Assembly (NCBI GenBank): GCA_025997475.1
Contig: BNUQ01000003.1
Location: 38,752-102,751, forward strand
Length of the DNA stretch: 64,000 nucleotides
Direction: 5' to 3'
From: Planctomycetales bacterium
GTDB taxonomy: Bacteria; Planctomycetota; SZUA-567
Part shown: one piece after another, positions 47,355 through 56,682 of the stretch
Position numbering within the stretch: position 1 is the stretch's first letter
How the letters are laid out: every line of letters starts with the position of its first letter
Program-made: the position numbers and the translations under genes
Notes under the pieces: model-generated
Told to the model about the DNA's origin: nothing
The model's input: the letters and a program-made list of their open reading frames with translations, nothing else
The model's database searches: none

Positions 47355-47819
47355 TTACTCAATTTTCAGAATCTCCAATTTCATCATCCCGCCGGGGAGT
47401 TGCGCTTCGACGACATCGCCGACGGCGTGTCCGACCAACGCTTTGCCGAGCGGACTGCCGACGAGAATTTTACCGGTTTTCGGGTCTTCTTCGCCCTCGC
47501 CGACCAGCGTCCGCGTCATCGTTACTTTGTCTTTCACGCGCTTGAAAGTTACTTTGCGGAATAAACAAACCTTGCCGTCCGGCAAGTCCTCCGGCTTGAC
47601 AATCACCGCGTCCGCCAGTTTGCCGCTCAACATTCCGACGCGGGCTTCCAGCAACGACAACTCTTCGCGCGAGGCGTGATAGTCGGCGTTTTCTTTGAGG
47701 TCGCCTTTTTCGCGCGCCTCGGCAATCGCTTTTTGAATGGTCGGACGACGCGCTTCCAATTCTTTCAGTTCCGCTTTGAGTTTATCGTAACCCTCCGGCG
47801 TCATTGGTGTTTGGGACAT
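47355..47819 (-). CDS. greA: Transcription elongation factor GreA
   Basis: GreA rescues backtracked RNA polymerase by stimulating transcript cleavage. MTPEGYDKLKAELKELEARR and REKGDLKENADYHASREELS form the coiled-coil finger, with the acidic tip Asp-Leu-Lys-Glu-Asn. The C-terminal FKBP-like domain has EGEEDPKTGKILVGSPLGKA and ALVGHAVGDVVEAQLPGG. Length 154 aa is standard. The start is MSQTPM at 47819 with TTGGAGAACATT upstream; four further in-frame codons have no better site. Confidence 0.96.
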   Translation of the reverse strand: MSQTPMTPEGYDKLKAELKELEARRPTIQKAIAEAREKGDLKENADYHASREELSLLEARVGMLSGKLADAVIVKPEDLPDGKVCLFRKVTFKRVKDKVTMTRTLVGEGEEDPKTGKILVGSPLGKALVGHAVGDVVEAQLPGGMMKLEILKIE

Positions 47820-47829
47820 AATGTTCTCC

Positions 47830-47923
47830 AATTAAGAATTACGAATTAAGAATTAACCGTAAGAATTGGCGCGAAGTCGTTTTGACCGTCAAACTCCGCT
47901 ATTCTTAATTGTCAATTAATTGT
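47830..47923. repeat. Heptamer hairpin element (AATTACG/AATTAAG type, long core)
   Basis: Left arm CAATTAAGAATTACGAATTA, core GGCGCGAAGTCGTTTTGACC and GTCAAACTCC, right arm TCTTAATTGTCAATTAATTG. It supplies the Asn-Asn-stop end of the aminotransferase gene. Confidence 0.82.
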
Positions 47924-49115
47924 TGTTCTCAATCATCTCTTTCAGGCGGATACAGCCCTTTTCGATTTGCGCCGGACTGGTGGCGTAACTCAACCGGATA
48001 TGGCGGTCGGTGCCGAACGCCTCGCCCGGCACGCACGCCACTTCAAACGCTTCGAGCGCCAATTGGCAAAAATCGGTGGGCGTGTTGATTTGCCGCCGGA
48101 CCATCGTCCGTCCGAACACCGCCGAAATATCCGGCAACACATAAAACGCGCCGCCGGGCGAGTGGCAATGCACGCCGTCAATATCGTTGAGCAACCGCAC
48201 AATCAAATCGCGCCGCTCCTGAAATTGTTGGCGCATCGCCGCCACGCAGGTCTGGTCGCCGGTCAGCGCCGCGACGGCGGCGGCTTGGGCAATCGCGCAG
48301 GCGTTGCTGGTCGATTGACTTTGGATATTGCCCATCGCGTCGATAATCAGCGCGTCGCCGACCGCGTAGCCGATACGCCAGCCGGTCATCGAGTAGGTCT
48401 TGGAACAGCCGTTAATCACGACCGTGTGGGCGCGCGCGTAATCGCTGACCGACGCCACCGAAATATGCCGCGCGTCGCCGAAGACCAGTTGCGAATAAAT
48501 TTCGTCGGAGATGCAGAAAATACCGTGCCGTTCGAGGAACGCGGCGATTTTGCGAACCTCCTCCGGCGGAACGACCGCGCCGGTCGGATTCGACGGACTG
48601 TTCAACACCAACACTTTGACTTTCGGCGTAATTTTCGCTTCCAACATTTCCGCCGTCAGCGTGAAATTCGGCGCGGTCGGCACGTCGATGACGTTGACGC
48701 CGAAAATGTTCGCGATTTCCGGGTAACTTACCCAGAACGGCGACGGCAATAAAATTTCGTCGCCCGGGTCGAGCAAGGCGGCGAACGCGAGAAACAGCGA
48801 GAATTTCGCGCCGGGGCTGACAATCACCTGGTCGGTGTCGTAGTTGACGCCGATGTCCTGCCGCATCCGCTCGCAGACGGCTTTTTTCAGCGCCGGCGTG
48901 CCGGAACTGGCGGTGTAAAAATGCGCGCCGGCGTTAACGGCTTTAATCGCCGCGTCGCAGATGTGCGGCGGCGTGCGAAAATCCGGCTCGCCGGCGGCGA
49001 AACTGACGACATCCGCGCCTTCGGCTTGCATTTTTTTCGCGCGCGCGGCAATCGCCAAAGTGGCGCTGGGTTTGCCGCCCGCCGCCCGCTCGCTTAAAAT
49101 CCGATGCCTGACCAT
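47916..49115 (-). CDS. aspC: Class I pyridoxal-phosphate aminotransferase (aspartate aminotransferase-like)
   Basis: A 399-aa member of subgroup I-beta aspartate aminotransferases. Visible segments are FAAGEPDFRTPPHI, YTASSGTPALKKAV, SPGAKFSLFLAFAALLDPGD, LNSPSNPTGAVVPPEE and ISDEIYSQLVF. The PLP-binding lysine is in NGCSKTYSMTGWRIGYA. The C-terminal arginine segment is RHIRLSYATS. It probably transfers amino groups between aspartate and 2-oxoglutarate, though prephenate- or other-substrate members look alike. Upstream of it lies the gltB terminator, so it has its own promoter. Confidence 0.9.
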   Translation of the reverse strand: MVRHRILSERAAGGKPSATLAIAARAKKMQAEGADVVSFAAGEPDFRTPPHICDAAIKAVNAGAHFYTASSGTPALKKAVCERMRQDIGVNYDTDQVIVSPGAKFSLFLAFAALLDPGDEILLPSPFWVSYPEIANIFGVNVIDVPTAPNFTLTAEMLEAKITPKVKVLVLNSPSNPTGAVVPPEEVRKIAAFLERHGIFCISDEIYSQLVFGDARHISVASVSDYARAHTVVINGCSKTYSMTGWRIGYAVGDALIIDAMGNIQSQSTSNACAIAQAAAVAALTGDQTCVAAMRQQFQERRDLIVRLLNDIDGVHCHSPGGAFYVLPDISAVFGRTMVRRQINTPTDFCQLALEAFEVACVPGEAFGTDRHIRLSYATSPAQIEKGCIRLKEMIENNN

Positions 49116-49136
49116 AAATCACCCCGCCGTGAAGTC

Positions 49137-49165
49137 GAAAAAAAACCGACGGGAATACTCCCGCC
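49137..49165 (-). terminator. Intrinsic terminator downstream of gltB
   Basis: Read on the - strand: CGGCGGGAGTATTCCCGTCGG followed by a run of T. It lies between the gltB stop (49381) and the aminotransferase start (49115). One of the few classical intrinsic terminators in the window. Confidence 0.85.
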
Positions 49166-49380
49166 GAAATCCTAATGAATAAAACTCAACAATCGGAATT
49201 TTCGTTAGCCGCCGACGCCAAGTCAAGAAGGAGAGAATTGGAGAAATAGGGAATAGTTGCCACCGGTTTTCAAAGATTTTTATGTTGCCCATAAATTTCC
49301 TCGGCGGCGATAGTTTTAGAAGGCGGCGAGCGTTTTCGACCGGCGACAAATTGTAACCGGCTCACCGCCTTCTTGCCGCG

Positions 49381-52300
49381 TCATTCCTGCCCCTTCGCGT
49401 TGGCGTTGGCGTTCAGCAGTTGTTTGTATTCGACCGGAAAGACCTTGACGAAGCGGTAGCGCTCTTCGACCCAGTTCGTCAAAATCGCCTGCGCTTTCGC
49501 GCTGTCGGTGTGCGCGAGGTGTTCGCGAATTAAGTCCAACAATTCGCTTTCGTCGGCGGAATTGGGGTGGACGATTTCCAAGTCCACCGTGTCGCAGTTG
49601 CACTTCAAATCGAAGTCGCCGTTTTCGTCATAGACATACGCCAGACCGCCGGACATTCCCGCCGCGAAGTTCACGCCGACCGCGCCCAAAATCACCACGC
49701 GCCCGCCGGTCATATATTCGCAACCGTGGTCGCCCGCGCCCTCGGCGACGAACGTCGCGCCGCTGTTGCGAATCGCGAACCGCTCGCCGACTTGCCCGCC
49801 GAAAAACGCCTTGCCGCTCGTCGCGCCGTAACCAATCACGTTGCCGGCAATCGAATTTTTACTCGGCGTCAATTGCGCGCGCGGGTCAACTTTGATGACG
49901 ATTTTCCCGCCCGACAACCCCTTGCCGACGTAATCGTTGGCTTCGCCGACGAGGTTGAGCGTTACGCCCGGCGCGAGGAACGCGCCGAAACTCTGCCCCG
50001 CCGTGCCGGTCAAACGGATTTTTATCGTGTCCGTCGGCAAGCCCGCCGCGCCGAATTTTCGCGCCACTAAACACGACAACCTCGTTCCGCAAGTGCGGTG
50101 GATATTTTTGATGGCGAGATTTAATTCCGCCGGTTTGCCGGTCGCGACGCTCTCTTGCAGGCGCGGCAACAGTTCGGTTTGGTCGAAACTGACCTCCGTC
50201 GGCGCGCGGGTTTGGAAGCGCACCGCGTCGCCGGTCGCCGGTCGGAAAATCGCCGAAAAATCGAGATTCTTCGTTTTGTAGAAATCAAGCGCGCGGTCGA
50301 ATTTCAGCAAGTCGCTCCGCCCAATCGCTTCGTCCAACGACCGCAAGCCAAGCCCCGCCAAAATTTCGCGCACTTCGCCCGCGAGCAGGCGGAGATAATT
50401 TTCGATGTATTCCGGTTTGCCCTTGAAGTATTTCCGCATTTCGGGGTCTTGCGTCGCCACGCCGACCGGACAGGTGTTTTCGTGGCATTTGCGCATCATC
50501 ACGCACCCCAAACACACCAACACCGTCGTCGCGAAACCGAATTCTTCCGCGCCGAGCAGGGCGCCGACGACCACGTCGCGACCGGTTTTCATTTGTCCGT
50601 CAACTTGCAAGCGCACCCGTCCGCGCAGGTGATTTAACACCAGCGTCTGTTGCGCTTCCGCCAAGCCCAATTCCCACGGCAGTCCGGCGTGTTTGATGCT
50701 GGTCAGCGGCGAGGCGCCGGTGCCGCCGTCGTGTCCGCTGATGAGAATCACGTCGGCGTTGCCTTTCGCCACGCCCGCCGCCACCGTGCCGACGCCGACT
50801 TCCGACACCAATTTCACCGACACCCGCGCTTCGGGGTTGGAGTTGCGCAAGTCGTAAATCAACTGCGCCAAGTCCTCAATCGAATAAATATCGTGATGCG
50901 GCGGCGGCGAAATCAACGTTACGCCGGGCATCGAATGGCGCACGCGCGCGATGTCCTGATTGACCTTATGCCCCGGCAATTGTCCGCCCTCGCCGGGTTT
51001 CGCGCCCTGCGCCATTTTGATTTGCAATTCTTTCGCGCCGGCGAGATACGCAATCGTTACGCCGAAACGTCCGCTCGCGACCTGCCGAATCGCGCTCCGC
51101 CGGTCGGCGCCCCGATATTCGCCCGCGTCGCGCGGTTGCTCGCGCAACGGGTCTTCGCCGCCTTCGCCGGAATTGCTCATTCCGCCCAAACGGTTCATCG
51201 CAATCGCAATCGCTTCGTGCGCTTCGGGACTAATCGAGCCGAGCGACATCGCGCCGGAAACAAAGCGTTTGACAATCGCCGCGACCGGCTCGACTTGTTC
51301 TAACGGTATCGGCGCGGTCGCGGCAAAGGCAAACAGCCCGCGCAACGTGCACCGGCGCTCGCCCTGTTCGTTAATCAATCGCGCGTAGGTCGCGTATTGC
51401 GCCGCGTCGTTGGTTTGCACCGCCGTCCGAAACGCGGCAAGCGCCTCCGGCGTCCAGAGATGCCGCTCACCGTCACGCCGAAAAGCGTATTCGCCGCCGG
51501 ATTTTAACATCTCCGCCGGACGCCGCGCCGCGTCGCACCGCTCGCGGGTTTCGCGCGCGATGCCGGCGATATCGACGCCGCCGACGCGCGACACCGTGCC
51601 GGGGAAATACTTGTCGATAACGCTGCGGTCCAAACCGACCGCCTCGAAAATTTGCGCCGAGCGGTAACTGCGCAAGGTCGAAATGCCCATCTTCGACATA
51701 ATTTTCAGCAACCCCTTGCCGACCGCGCGAATGTAGTTCGCCGCCGCTTGGGCGGGGTCGGGCTTAACGGCGTCGCTCGCCGCCAAATCCGTAACCGTTT
51801 GCAACGCCAAATACGGGTTAATCGCCGTCGCGCCGAAGCCGAGCAACACCGCGTAATGCATCACTTCGCGGACTTCGCCGGACTGCACGATAATGCCGAC
51901 CGGCGCCCGCAAACCGGCGGCGACGAGCGCGCGGTTGACCGCCGACAACGCCAGCAACGCCGGCAACGGATAGACCTCCGCCGACAAGCCGCGGTCGGAC
52001 AAAATTAAAATCCGCGTGCCGCCGCGCACCGCCGCCAGCGCGTCCCGCGCCAGCGCGTCCAACGCCAATTCCAAATCGTGCGTCCACGCCATCGCCAACA
52101 CGCCGGCGCGAAAATTCGGGTCTTTCGCCTGACAGAGCCGCGTAATGTCTTCGTCGGTGAGGAGCGGACGATTGAGTTTGATGACCCGCGCCTGCTCGGC
52201 GCCGTCCGCCAAAATGTTCGCCGGATTGCCGATATACGTCGTCAGCGACATCACCAATTCCTCCCTAATCGGGTCAATCGGCGGATTGGTCACCTGCGCG

Positions 52301-53844
52301 AACAGTTGCTTGAAATAATTGTAAAGCAACGGACGCTCGGTCGATAAAATCGCGAGCGCGGAGTCGTTGCCCATTGAGCCGGTCGGCTCGTAGCCGGTCG
52401 CCGCCATCGGCTTGACCAACACCGAAACGTCTTCGCGACTCCAACCGAAGAGCCGTTGTTGCGCGAGCAAATCGGGGCTCGGCTCGGCGGGCGCGACCTC
52501 GCCGAACAAACCGCTGACGTTCAGGCGATTATCCGCCACCCAGCGGCGATACGGTTTTTCGCGGGCGAGCTGACTCTTGATTTCGGCGTCGAAAATCAGG
52601 CGCTTTTTTTCGAGGTCGCAGTAAATCATTTCGCCCGGTTTGATGCGCCCCTTGTGCCGCGCTTTTTCCGGCGGCACGGTCAGCACGCCGGTCTCGGACG
52701 CGAGAATAAACGTCCGGTCGGTGGTCAGCGTCCAGCGCAACGGACGCAGACCGTTGCGGTCGAGCAACGCGCCGACGTTCACGCCGTCGGAAAACGCGAC
52801 GGCGGCGGGACCGTCCCACGGTTCCATTAAAATCGAGTGATACTCAAAAAAGCCGCGCACGTCTTTGCCGAGCGCGTAGCGCGTCCCCCACGGTTGCGGA
52901 ATCAACATCGCCATCGCGTGCGGCAACGAGCGACCGGCGAGAACCAATAATTCCAGCATATTGTCGAGACACGCCGAGTCGCTTTGTTGCGGGTCGATGA
53001 GCGGGAAACACGCCTGCAAGTCGGCGTCCGCAAACAGTTCGCTCCGATACGACGCCTCGCGCGCGCGCTCGGAATTAAGGTTGCCGCGAAGGGCGTTGAT
53101 TTCGCCGTTGTGGGCGAGATAGCGGAACGGGTGCGCGAGTTTCCACGTCGGGAAAGTGTTGGTGCTGTAACGCTGGTGGACGAGCGCAAGCGGCGAGACG
53201 AACGCCGCGTCGCTTAAATCGGGATAAAAATCGGTGATTTGTTTGGCGAGGAGCAGACCTTTATAGACGATGCTCCGACCGGAAAAACTGCACACGGCGA
53301 TTTCGGGAAAACGTTGTTCAATGGCGCGGCGGACGACAAACAGCAGGCGCTCCAAACCGGCGCTCGTGAACGCGTATTTGTCGGCTTCGGCGCTTTCGTC
53401 GCGCGCGACAAACAGTTGGCGAATTTTCGGCAGGGCGGCGCGGGCGGTGCGACCGCAGGCGGCGGGGTCAACCGGCACCTCGCGCCAAGTTAAAACTTGC
53501 AAGCGGCGGGCGGCGAGAATTTCTTCGATTTCTTTTTCCTTGCCCTCGCCGCCGAAGAGCATCGCGACGGCGTATTTGCCGCGTTCGGGCAAGCGGACGC
53601 CGATAACCTTGCGGAAAAAGGCGTCGGGGATAGCGGTGAGAATGCCCGCGCCGTCGCCGGTTTCCGGGTCGCCGCCGGCGGCGCCGCGATGCATTAAGTT
53701 TTCGAGAATCGCGATGCCTTGGCGGACAATTTCGTGGCTCGGTTCGTTGTCAAGGTTCGCGACAAAACCGACGCCGCAAGCGTCGTGTTCGTTTTGCGGG
53801 TCGTAAAGTCCCGACGGGTCGGGCAGTCCGGTGCGCGTAGGCAT
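49381..53844 (-). CDS. gltB: Glutamate synthase large subunit
   Basis: GltB makes glutamate from glutamine and 2-oxoglutarate. The glutaminase domain begins after a propeptide at Cys23 in NEHDACGVGFVAN. The FMN/synthase domain has MSLGSISPEAHEAIAIAMN and LISGHDGGTGASPLTSIKHAG. The 3Fe-4S cluster ligands are in CLGCVMMRKCHENTCPVG near residue 1110. The C-terminal beta-helix (GQSFGAFLAPGVTLNLVGEAND) is complete. Length is 1487 aa. The start MPTRTG (53844) is backed by AAAAAAGGACTGCTT. The small subunit gltD is not adjacent. Confidence 0.97.
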   Translation of the reverse strand: MPTRTGLPDPSGLYDPQNEHDACGVGFVANLDNEPSHEIVRQGIAILENLMHRGAAGGDPETGDGAGILTAIPDAFFRKVIGVRLPERGKYAVAMLFGGEGKEKEIEEILAARRLQVLTWREVPVDPAACGRTARAALPKIRQLFVARDESAEADKYAFTSAGLERLLFVVRRAIEQRFPEIAVCSFSGRSIVYKGLLLAKQITDFYPDLSDAAFVSPLALVHQRYSTNTFPTWKLAHPFRYLAHNGEINALRGNLNSERAREASYRSELFADADLQACFPLIDPQQSDSACLDNMLELLVLAGRSLPHAMAMLIPQPWGTRYALGKDVRGFFEYHSILMEPWDGPAAVAFSDGVNVGALLDRNGLRPLRWTLTTDRTFILASETGVLTVPPEKARHKGRIKPGEMIYCDLEKKRLIFDAEIKSQLAREKPYRRWVADNRLNVSGLFGEVAPAEPSPDLLAQQRLFGWSREDVSVLVKPMAATGYEPTGSMGNDSALAILSTERPLLYNYFKQLFAQVTNPPIDPIREELVMSLTTYIGNPANILADGAEQARVIKLNRPLLTDEDITRLCQAKDPNFRAGVLAMAWTHDLELALDALARDALAAVRGGTRILILSDRGLSAEVYPLPALLALSAVNRALVAAGLRAPVGIIVQSGEVREVMHYAVLLGFGATAINPYLALQTVTDLAASDAVKPDPAQAAANYIRAVGKGLLKIMSKMGISTLRSYRSAQIFEAVGLDRSVIDKYFPGTVSRVGGVDIAGIARETRERCDAARRPAEMLKSGGEYAFRRDGERHLWTPEALAAFRTAVQTNDAAQYATYARLINEQGERRCTLRGLFAFAATAPIPLEQVEPVAAIVKRFVSGAMSLGSISPEAHEAIAIAMNRLGGMSNSGEGGEDPLREQPRDAGEYRGADRRSAIRQVASGRFGVTIAYLAGAKELQIKMAQGAKPGEGGQLPGHKVNQDIARVRHSMPGVTLISPPPHHDIYSIEDLAQLIYDLRNSNPEARVSVKLVSEVGVGTVAAGVAKGNADVILISGHDGGTGASPLTSIKHAGLPWELGLAEAQQTLVLNHLRGRVRLQVDGQMKTGRDVVVGALLGAEEFGFATTVLVCLGCVMMRKCHENTCPVGVATQDPEMRKYFKGKPEYIENYLRLLAGEVREILAGLGLRSLDEAIGRSDLLKFDRALDFYKTKNLDFSAIFRPATGDAVRFQTRAPTEVSFDQTELLPRLQESVATGKPAELNLAIKNIHRTCGTRLSCLVARKFGAAGLPTDTIKIRLTGTAGQSFGAFLAPGVTLNLVGEANDYVGKGLSGGKIVIKVDPRAQLTPSKNSIAGNVIGYGATSGKAFFGGQVGERFAIRNSGATFVAEGAGDHGCEYMTGGRVVILGAVGVNFAAGMSGGLAYVYDENGDFDLKCNCDTVDLEIVHPNSADESELLDLIREHLAHTDSAKAQAILTNWVEERYRFVKVFPVEYKQLLNANANAKGQE

Positions 53845-54052
53845 AAGCAGTCCTTTTTTCTTCGGTGTGAGCGACAAAGCGCGGACGCGGCGGCGCGACG
53901 CGCGTAATAAAAAACACGGCAATTGTTGAATTGACGGGGGGTTTTGCAAGAGCGAGCGGCGGGGCGGAAAGGCGAATTTTACACCTATCGGTCTTGAATT
54001 TACGGCGCCATAAAACGAAAATGGTTTTTCACCCAAATCAAACAAAGGCGCG

Positions 54053-55690
54053 ATGCGTATGACCGGCATTATTGATTTACAGGAATTGTCCGCAAACCAT
54101 TGGCAGGCGAAATACCAAGGGAATTACGGCATTTACACCATTCAAATCACGACCGGCGGGCGGCGCGAGTGTTCTTGCCCTAATCCCGCGTCGCCCTGCA
54201 AGCATATCGGGATGGTGGAAGCCGCGATTGCCGAGCGCGCCGCGGCGGAGCCCCAACCTGCCGGCAAAGGCGGTGTAACGCGAGTGCTGAAAGACCTGAC
54301 GCGCGACGAATTGTATCAATTTATTGTGCGGGAAGCGAAACATAATCCGACCTTAACGAATGCGATTTGGTTGGAGTTTGCCAAGCGAACGCCGGAGAAA
54401 GGCGGCAATAAATACGTCGCCATTTTGCGCGACGTGTTGAAACGGATTCGTTTTAATGTGAACCGTCTTGCCGAAAGGGAAGAACTCATCGAACTTGAAC
54501 CGCTTAATCGCTGGCTTAAGAAAGCCGCCGCCCACATCGATGAAGGCAACGCGGCGGAAGCGGCGCTAATCTGCAAGGCGGCGATTGAAGAATTGGCCGC
54601 GTGGTTGCACGCCGCCGGCGACGACGTTATTTACTACGTTGACGGCTACTATCAAGACCAACCGTTGGAAATTTTAGGGAAAACGGTCGGACGCGACGGC
54701 GTGAGCGCCAAAGAAATCTTTGACTATTGCATAACCGAAATGAAAAAGCCCAAATATGCCGATGCGGGTTTTCAGAACGGCTTTCACCGTCTTTTGGCGC
54801 AGGTCGCGCCGGAAGCGAATCCGGACGGCTTTATCGCGTTGCAGGACGCCTTGCTGACGGAAATTCAGGATAAAACTTCCGACGAAGCGCAACAAGTATT
54901 ACAGCGGAAAATTGATTTTTACCGGTCAATCGGGCAAGAAGCCGCGGCAATCGCCGTGCTGGAAGCTAACCTGCAAATTGATGATTTTCGTCAAATCCTT
55001 GCCGAAAAGATGTTCGCGGAAAAACAGTTCACGGCGGCAAAAACGCTTATTTATGACTTGCTGAATAAACGCGCGGCGGCGGAGGTCCCGCCTCGCGACG
55101 ACAAGCACACGATGTTCTGCGGCGAATTTGACGAGGCGAACGCCTCGTATTACAACCGAGAATGGCAGGTTTTATTGTTAAACATTGCCCGCGAAGAAAA
55201 TGACGTGCCGGAGATGCGCCGCCTTGCCTTTTTGTTGATTGAGCATTCTTTTGACGAGGAATACTTTCGTCGCTATAAAGCCACTTTTAGCGCGGAAGAA
55301 TGGGGCAAAGAGTTGGAAAAATTGCTCCGTCATTACCGGCGGCAAGCGCGTTGCCCATACGACCTCGTCGCGGAACTGCTCGCCGCCGAAAACGCCGCCG
55401 CGCGCTTATTGGAACATCTCGAAAAACATCCGACGCTCAAGATGATTGAAAAATATTATCGCGTTTTCGCGCCCGATTTTCCCGAACGAACGCTGGCGCT
55501 GTTTCGGCGCGCGCTTGATGCTTACGCGGAAAAGAACGTCGGTCGCGCTTATTACGATTACATCGCGAAACTGTTGCGGAAAATGGGCAAAATCCCCGGC
55601 GGCACCGCGGTGGTTGCCGAGATAGTGGCGGATTACGGCGTTCGCTACAAAAGCCGCCGCGCGCTGATGGAGGTGTTGGGGCGAATTTGA
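54053..55690 (+). CDS. SWIM zinc-finger protein
   Basis: This 545-aa protein has an N-terminal SWIM motif (CxCx..CxH): GGRRECSCPNPASPCKHIGM, residues about 35-55. A large all-helical region (DLTRDELYQFIVREAKHNPT ... QQVLQRKIDFYRSIGQEAAA) resembles repeats found in SWIM proteins next to SNF2 helicases. No helicase gene is nearby. SWIM fingers bind DNA or proteins; the precise job is unknown. The upstream region 53845-54052, shared with divergent gltB, has no repeat element and probably holds both promoters. Confidence 0.85.
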   Translation: MRMTGIIDLQELSANHWQAKYQGNYGIYTIQITTGGRRECSCPNPASPCKHIGMVEAAIAERAAAEPQPAGKGGVTRVLKDLTRDELYQFIVREAKHNPTLTNAIWLEFAKRTPEKGGNKYVAILRDVLKRIRFNVNRLAEREELIELEPLNRWLKKAAAHIDEGNAAEAALICKAAIEELAAWLHAAGDDVIYYVDGYYQDQPLEILGKTVGRDGVSAKEIFDYCITEMKKPKYADAGFQNGFHRLLAQVAPEANPDGFIALQDALLTEIQDKTSDEAQQVLQRKIDFYRSIGQEAAAIAVLEANLQIDDFRQILAEKMFAEKQFTAAKTLIYDLLNKRAAAEVPPRDDKHTMFCGEFDEANASYYNREWQVLLLNIAREENDVPEMRRLAFLLIEHSFDEEYFRRYKATFSAEEWGKELEKLLRHYRRQARCPYDLVAELLAAENAAARLLEHLEKHPTLKMIEKYYRVFAPDFPERTLALFRRALDAYAEKNVGRAYYDYIAKLLRKMGKIPGGTAVVAEIVADYGVRYKSRRALMEVLGRI

Positions 55691-55722
55691 GGCGTTATCT
55701 TGGAGGTTTCTTGATTCCATTG

Positions 55723-55752
55723 TTAAATGTCATACCCATCAAACTTAATCAT
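55723..55752 (-). other. Nine-codon ORF with perfect ribosome-binding site (gene-start vestige or leader)
   Basis: AGGAGG, then an 8-base spacer, then ATG. The ORF reads MIKFDGYDI and stops. It follows the 257-aa unknown gene on the same strand. It may be the remains of a gene deleted downstream; a regulatory leader is unlikely because the next gene downstream is convergent. Around it (55691-55827) no other feature is seen. Confidence 0.4.
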
Positions 55753-55827
55753 CTCATTTCCCTCCTGTATTTTGGTCGAATTTTGCATCATAAATTCGCG
55801 GGTCGTGGTGCTTTTCGTATCGTTTAT

Positions 55828-56601
55828 CTATTCTTGACGTTGATAATTTTCTAAATCTTGCCTTTTTTTTACCAATAAGCGCGGCACAACGTAAAAGTAT
55901 TGCTTCGTGTTTTCAACGATTGTCGTAAGTCCAGAATTTTGCAATAAATAATCATTAAAGCGTTTTACCGCTTGTGGACTCAACCACTGGTGGACTATTT
56001 CTCGCAATTCGTCTTCAAACAATTCTTTCGCAAAGTCAGACACCCCTTCTCCACGGATAAACAACGTGCCTTCCGCTACGTCAGGTTCATACTTTACCGG
56101 TTTATGCCATGGCGAAAAGCGTAATTCATCACCGATAGCAACCCAATGGCTCTCTTTACGGCGCAAAGACATGAAAAACGCCACTCGCTGTTCCAATATA
56201 GGTTGCACGGCAAGTTTTTTTGCCATTCGTCGAAAAAAGTTAAATGTCATGTTACCACGCGCTTTTTCAGCGTTGACATATGGGCAACAAATTCCTTGCG
56301 CTGAAAATTCTTCATCGCGACTAATTGCATCCCAAAGATTACGGTATCTATCCACTCGGCGATGACTCAATCTATTCCAACAACGGCAACTCAGTTCACC
56401 GCTCACCACCCAAACTTTCTTCGGGGCACTGCCTTCAATACAGCGCATCGCCGCCGCGGGCATCCACTCGTCAAATTTGAGTCCCGGTCTGTTATCGTCC
56501 ACCTTCACCGTTAATCCCCTGCGGTCGGCGGCTTCCGCCGTCGCGATAAAAGCGAGCGACTTAGCGTTGCCGATTACTTTTTGCACTTCCGAAGAGAACA
56601 T
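55828..56601 (-). CDS. Protein of unknown function, 257 aa
   Basis: I do not recognise this protein. It begins SEVQKVIGNAKSLAFIATAE, has a basic central part (CRCWNRLSHRRVDRYRNLWD) and ends KKRQDLENYQRQE. There are several paired Cys (SCRCW, GICCPY) but no clear domain and no membrane helix. GGAGAAAGAAAA precedes the ATG. Base composition is AT-richer than its neighbours UvrA and the SWIM gene, and no heptamer element borders it. This suggests recent acquisition. Confidence 0.7.
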   Translation of the reverse strand: MFSSEVQKVIGNAKSLAFIATAEAADRRGLTVKVDDNRPGLKFDEWMPAAAMRCIEGSAPKKVWVVSGELSCRCWNRLSHRRVDRYRNLWDAISRDEEFSAQGICCPYVNAEKARGNMTFNFFRRMAKKLAVQPILEQRVAFFMSLRRKESHWVAIGDELRFSPWHKPVKYEPDVAEGTLFIRGEGVSDFAKELFEDELREIVHQWLSPQAVKRFNDYLLQNSGLTTIVENTKQYFYVVPRLLVKKRQDLENYQRQE

Positions 56602-56682
56602 TTTTCTTTCTCCATTTGTTGAAAAATAGCAGAATTGCGAGTGTGTAGAAATTGTTTCATCGCGATCAATAACTCGGCAATT

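Noticed and set aside
49119..49349. A 57-76 codon ORF on the - strand between gltB and aspC with a weak GAGGAAATTT site.
   Set aside because: It runs through the gltB terminator hairpin, has no recognisable features and an odd composition (aromatic/Arg-rich).
53845..54069. 75-codon upstream extension of gltB.
   Set aside because: GltB has its catalytic Cys shortly after the start chosen, the chosen start has AAGGA at good spacing, and the extension overlaps the divergent SWIM gene.
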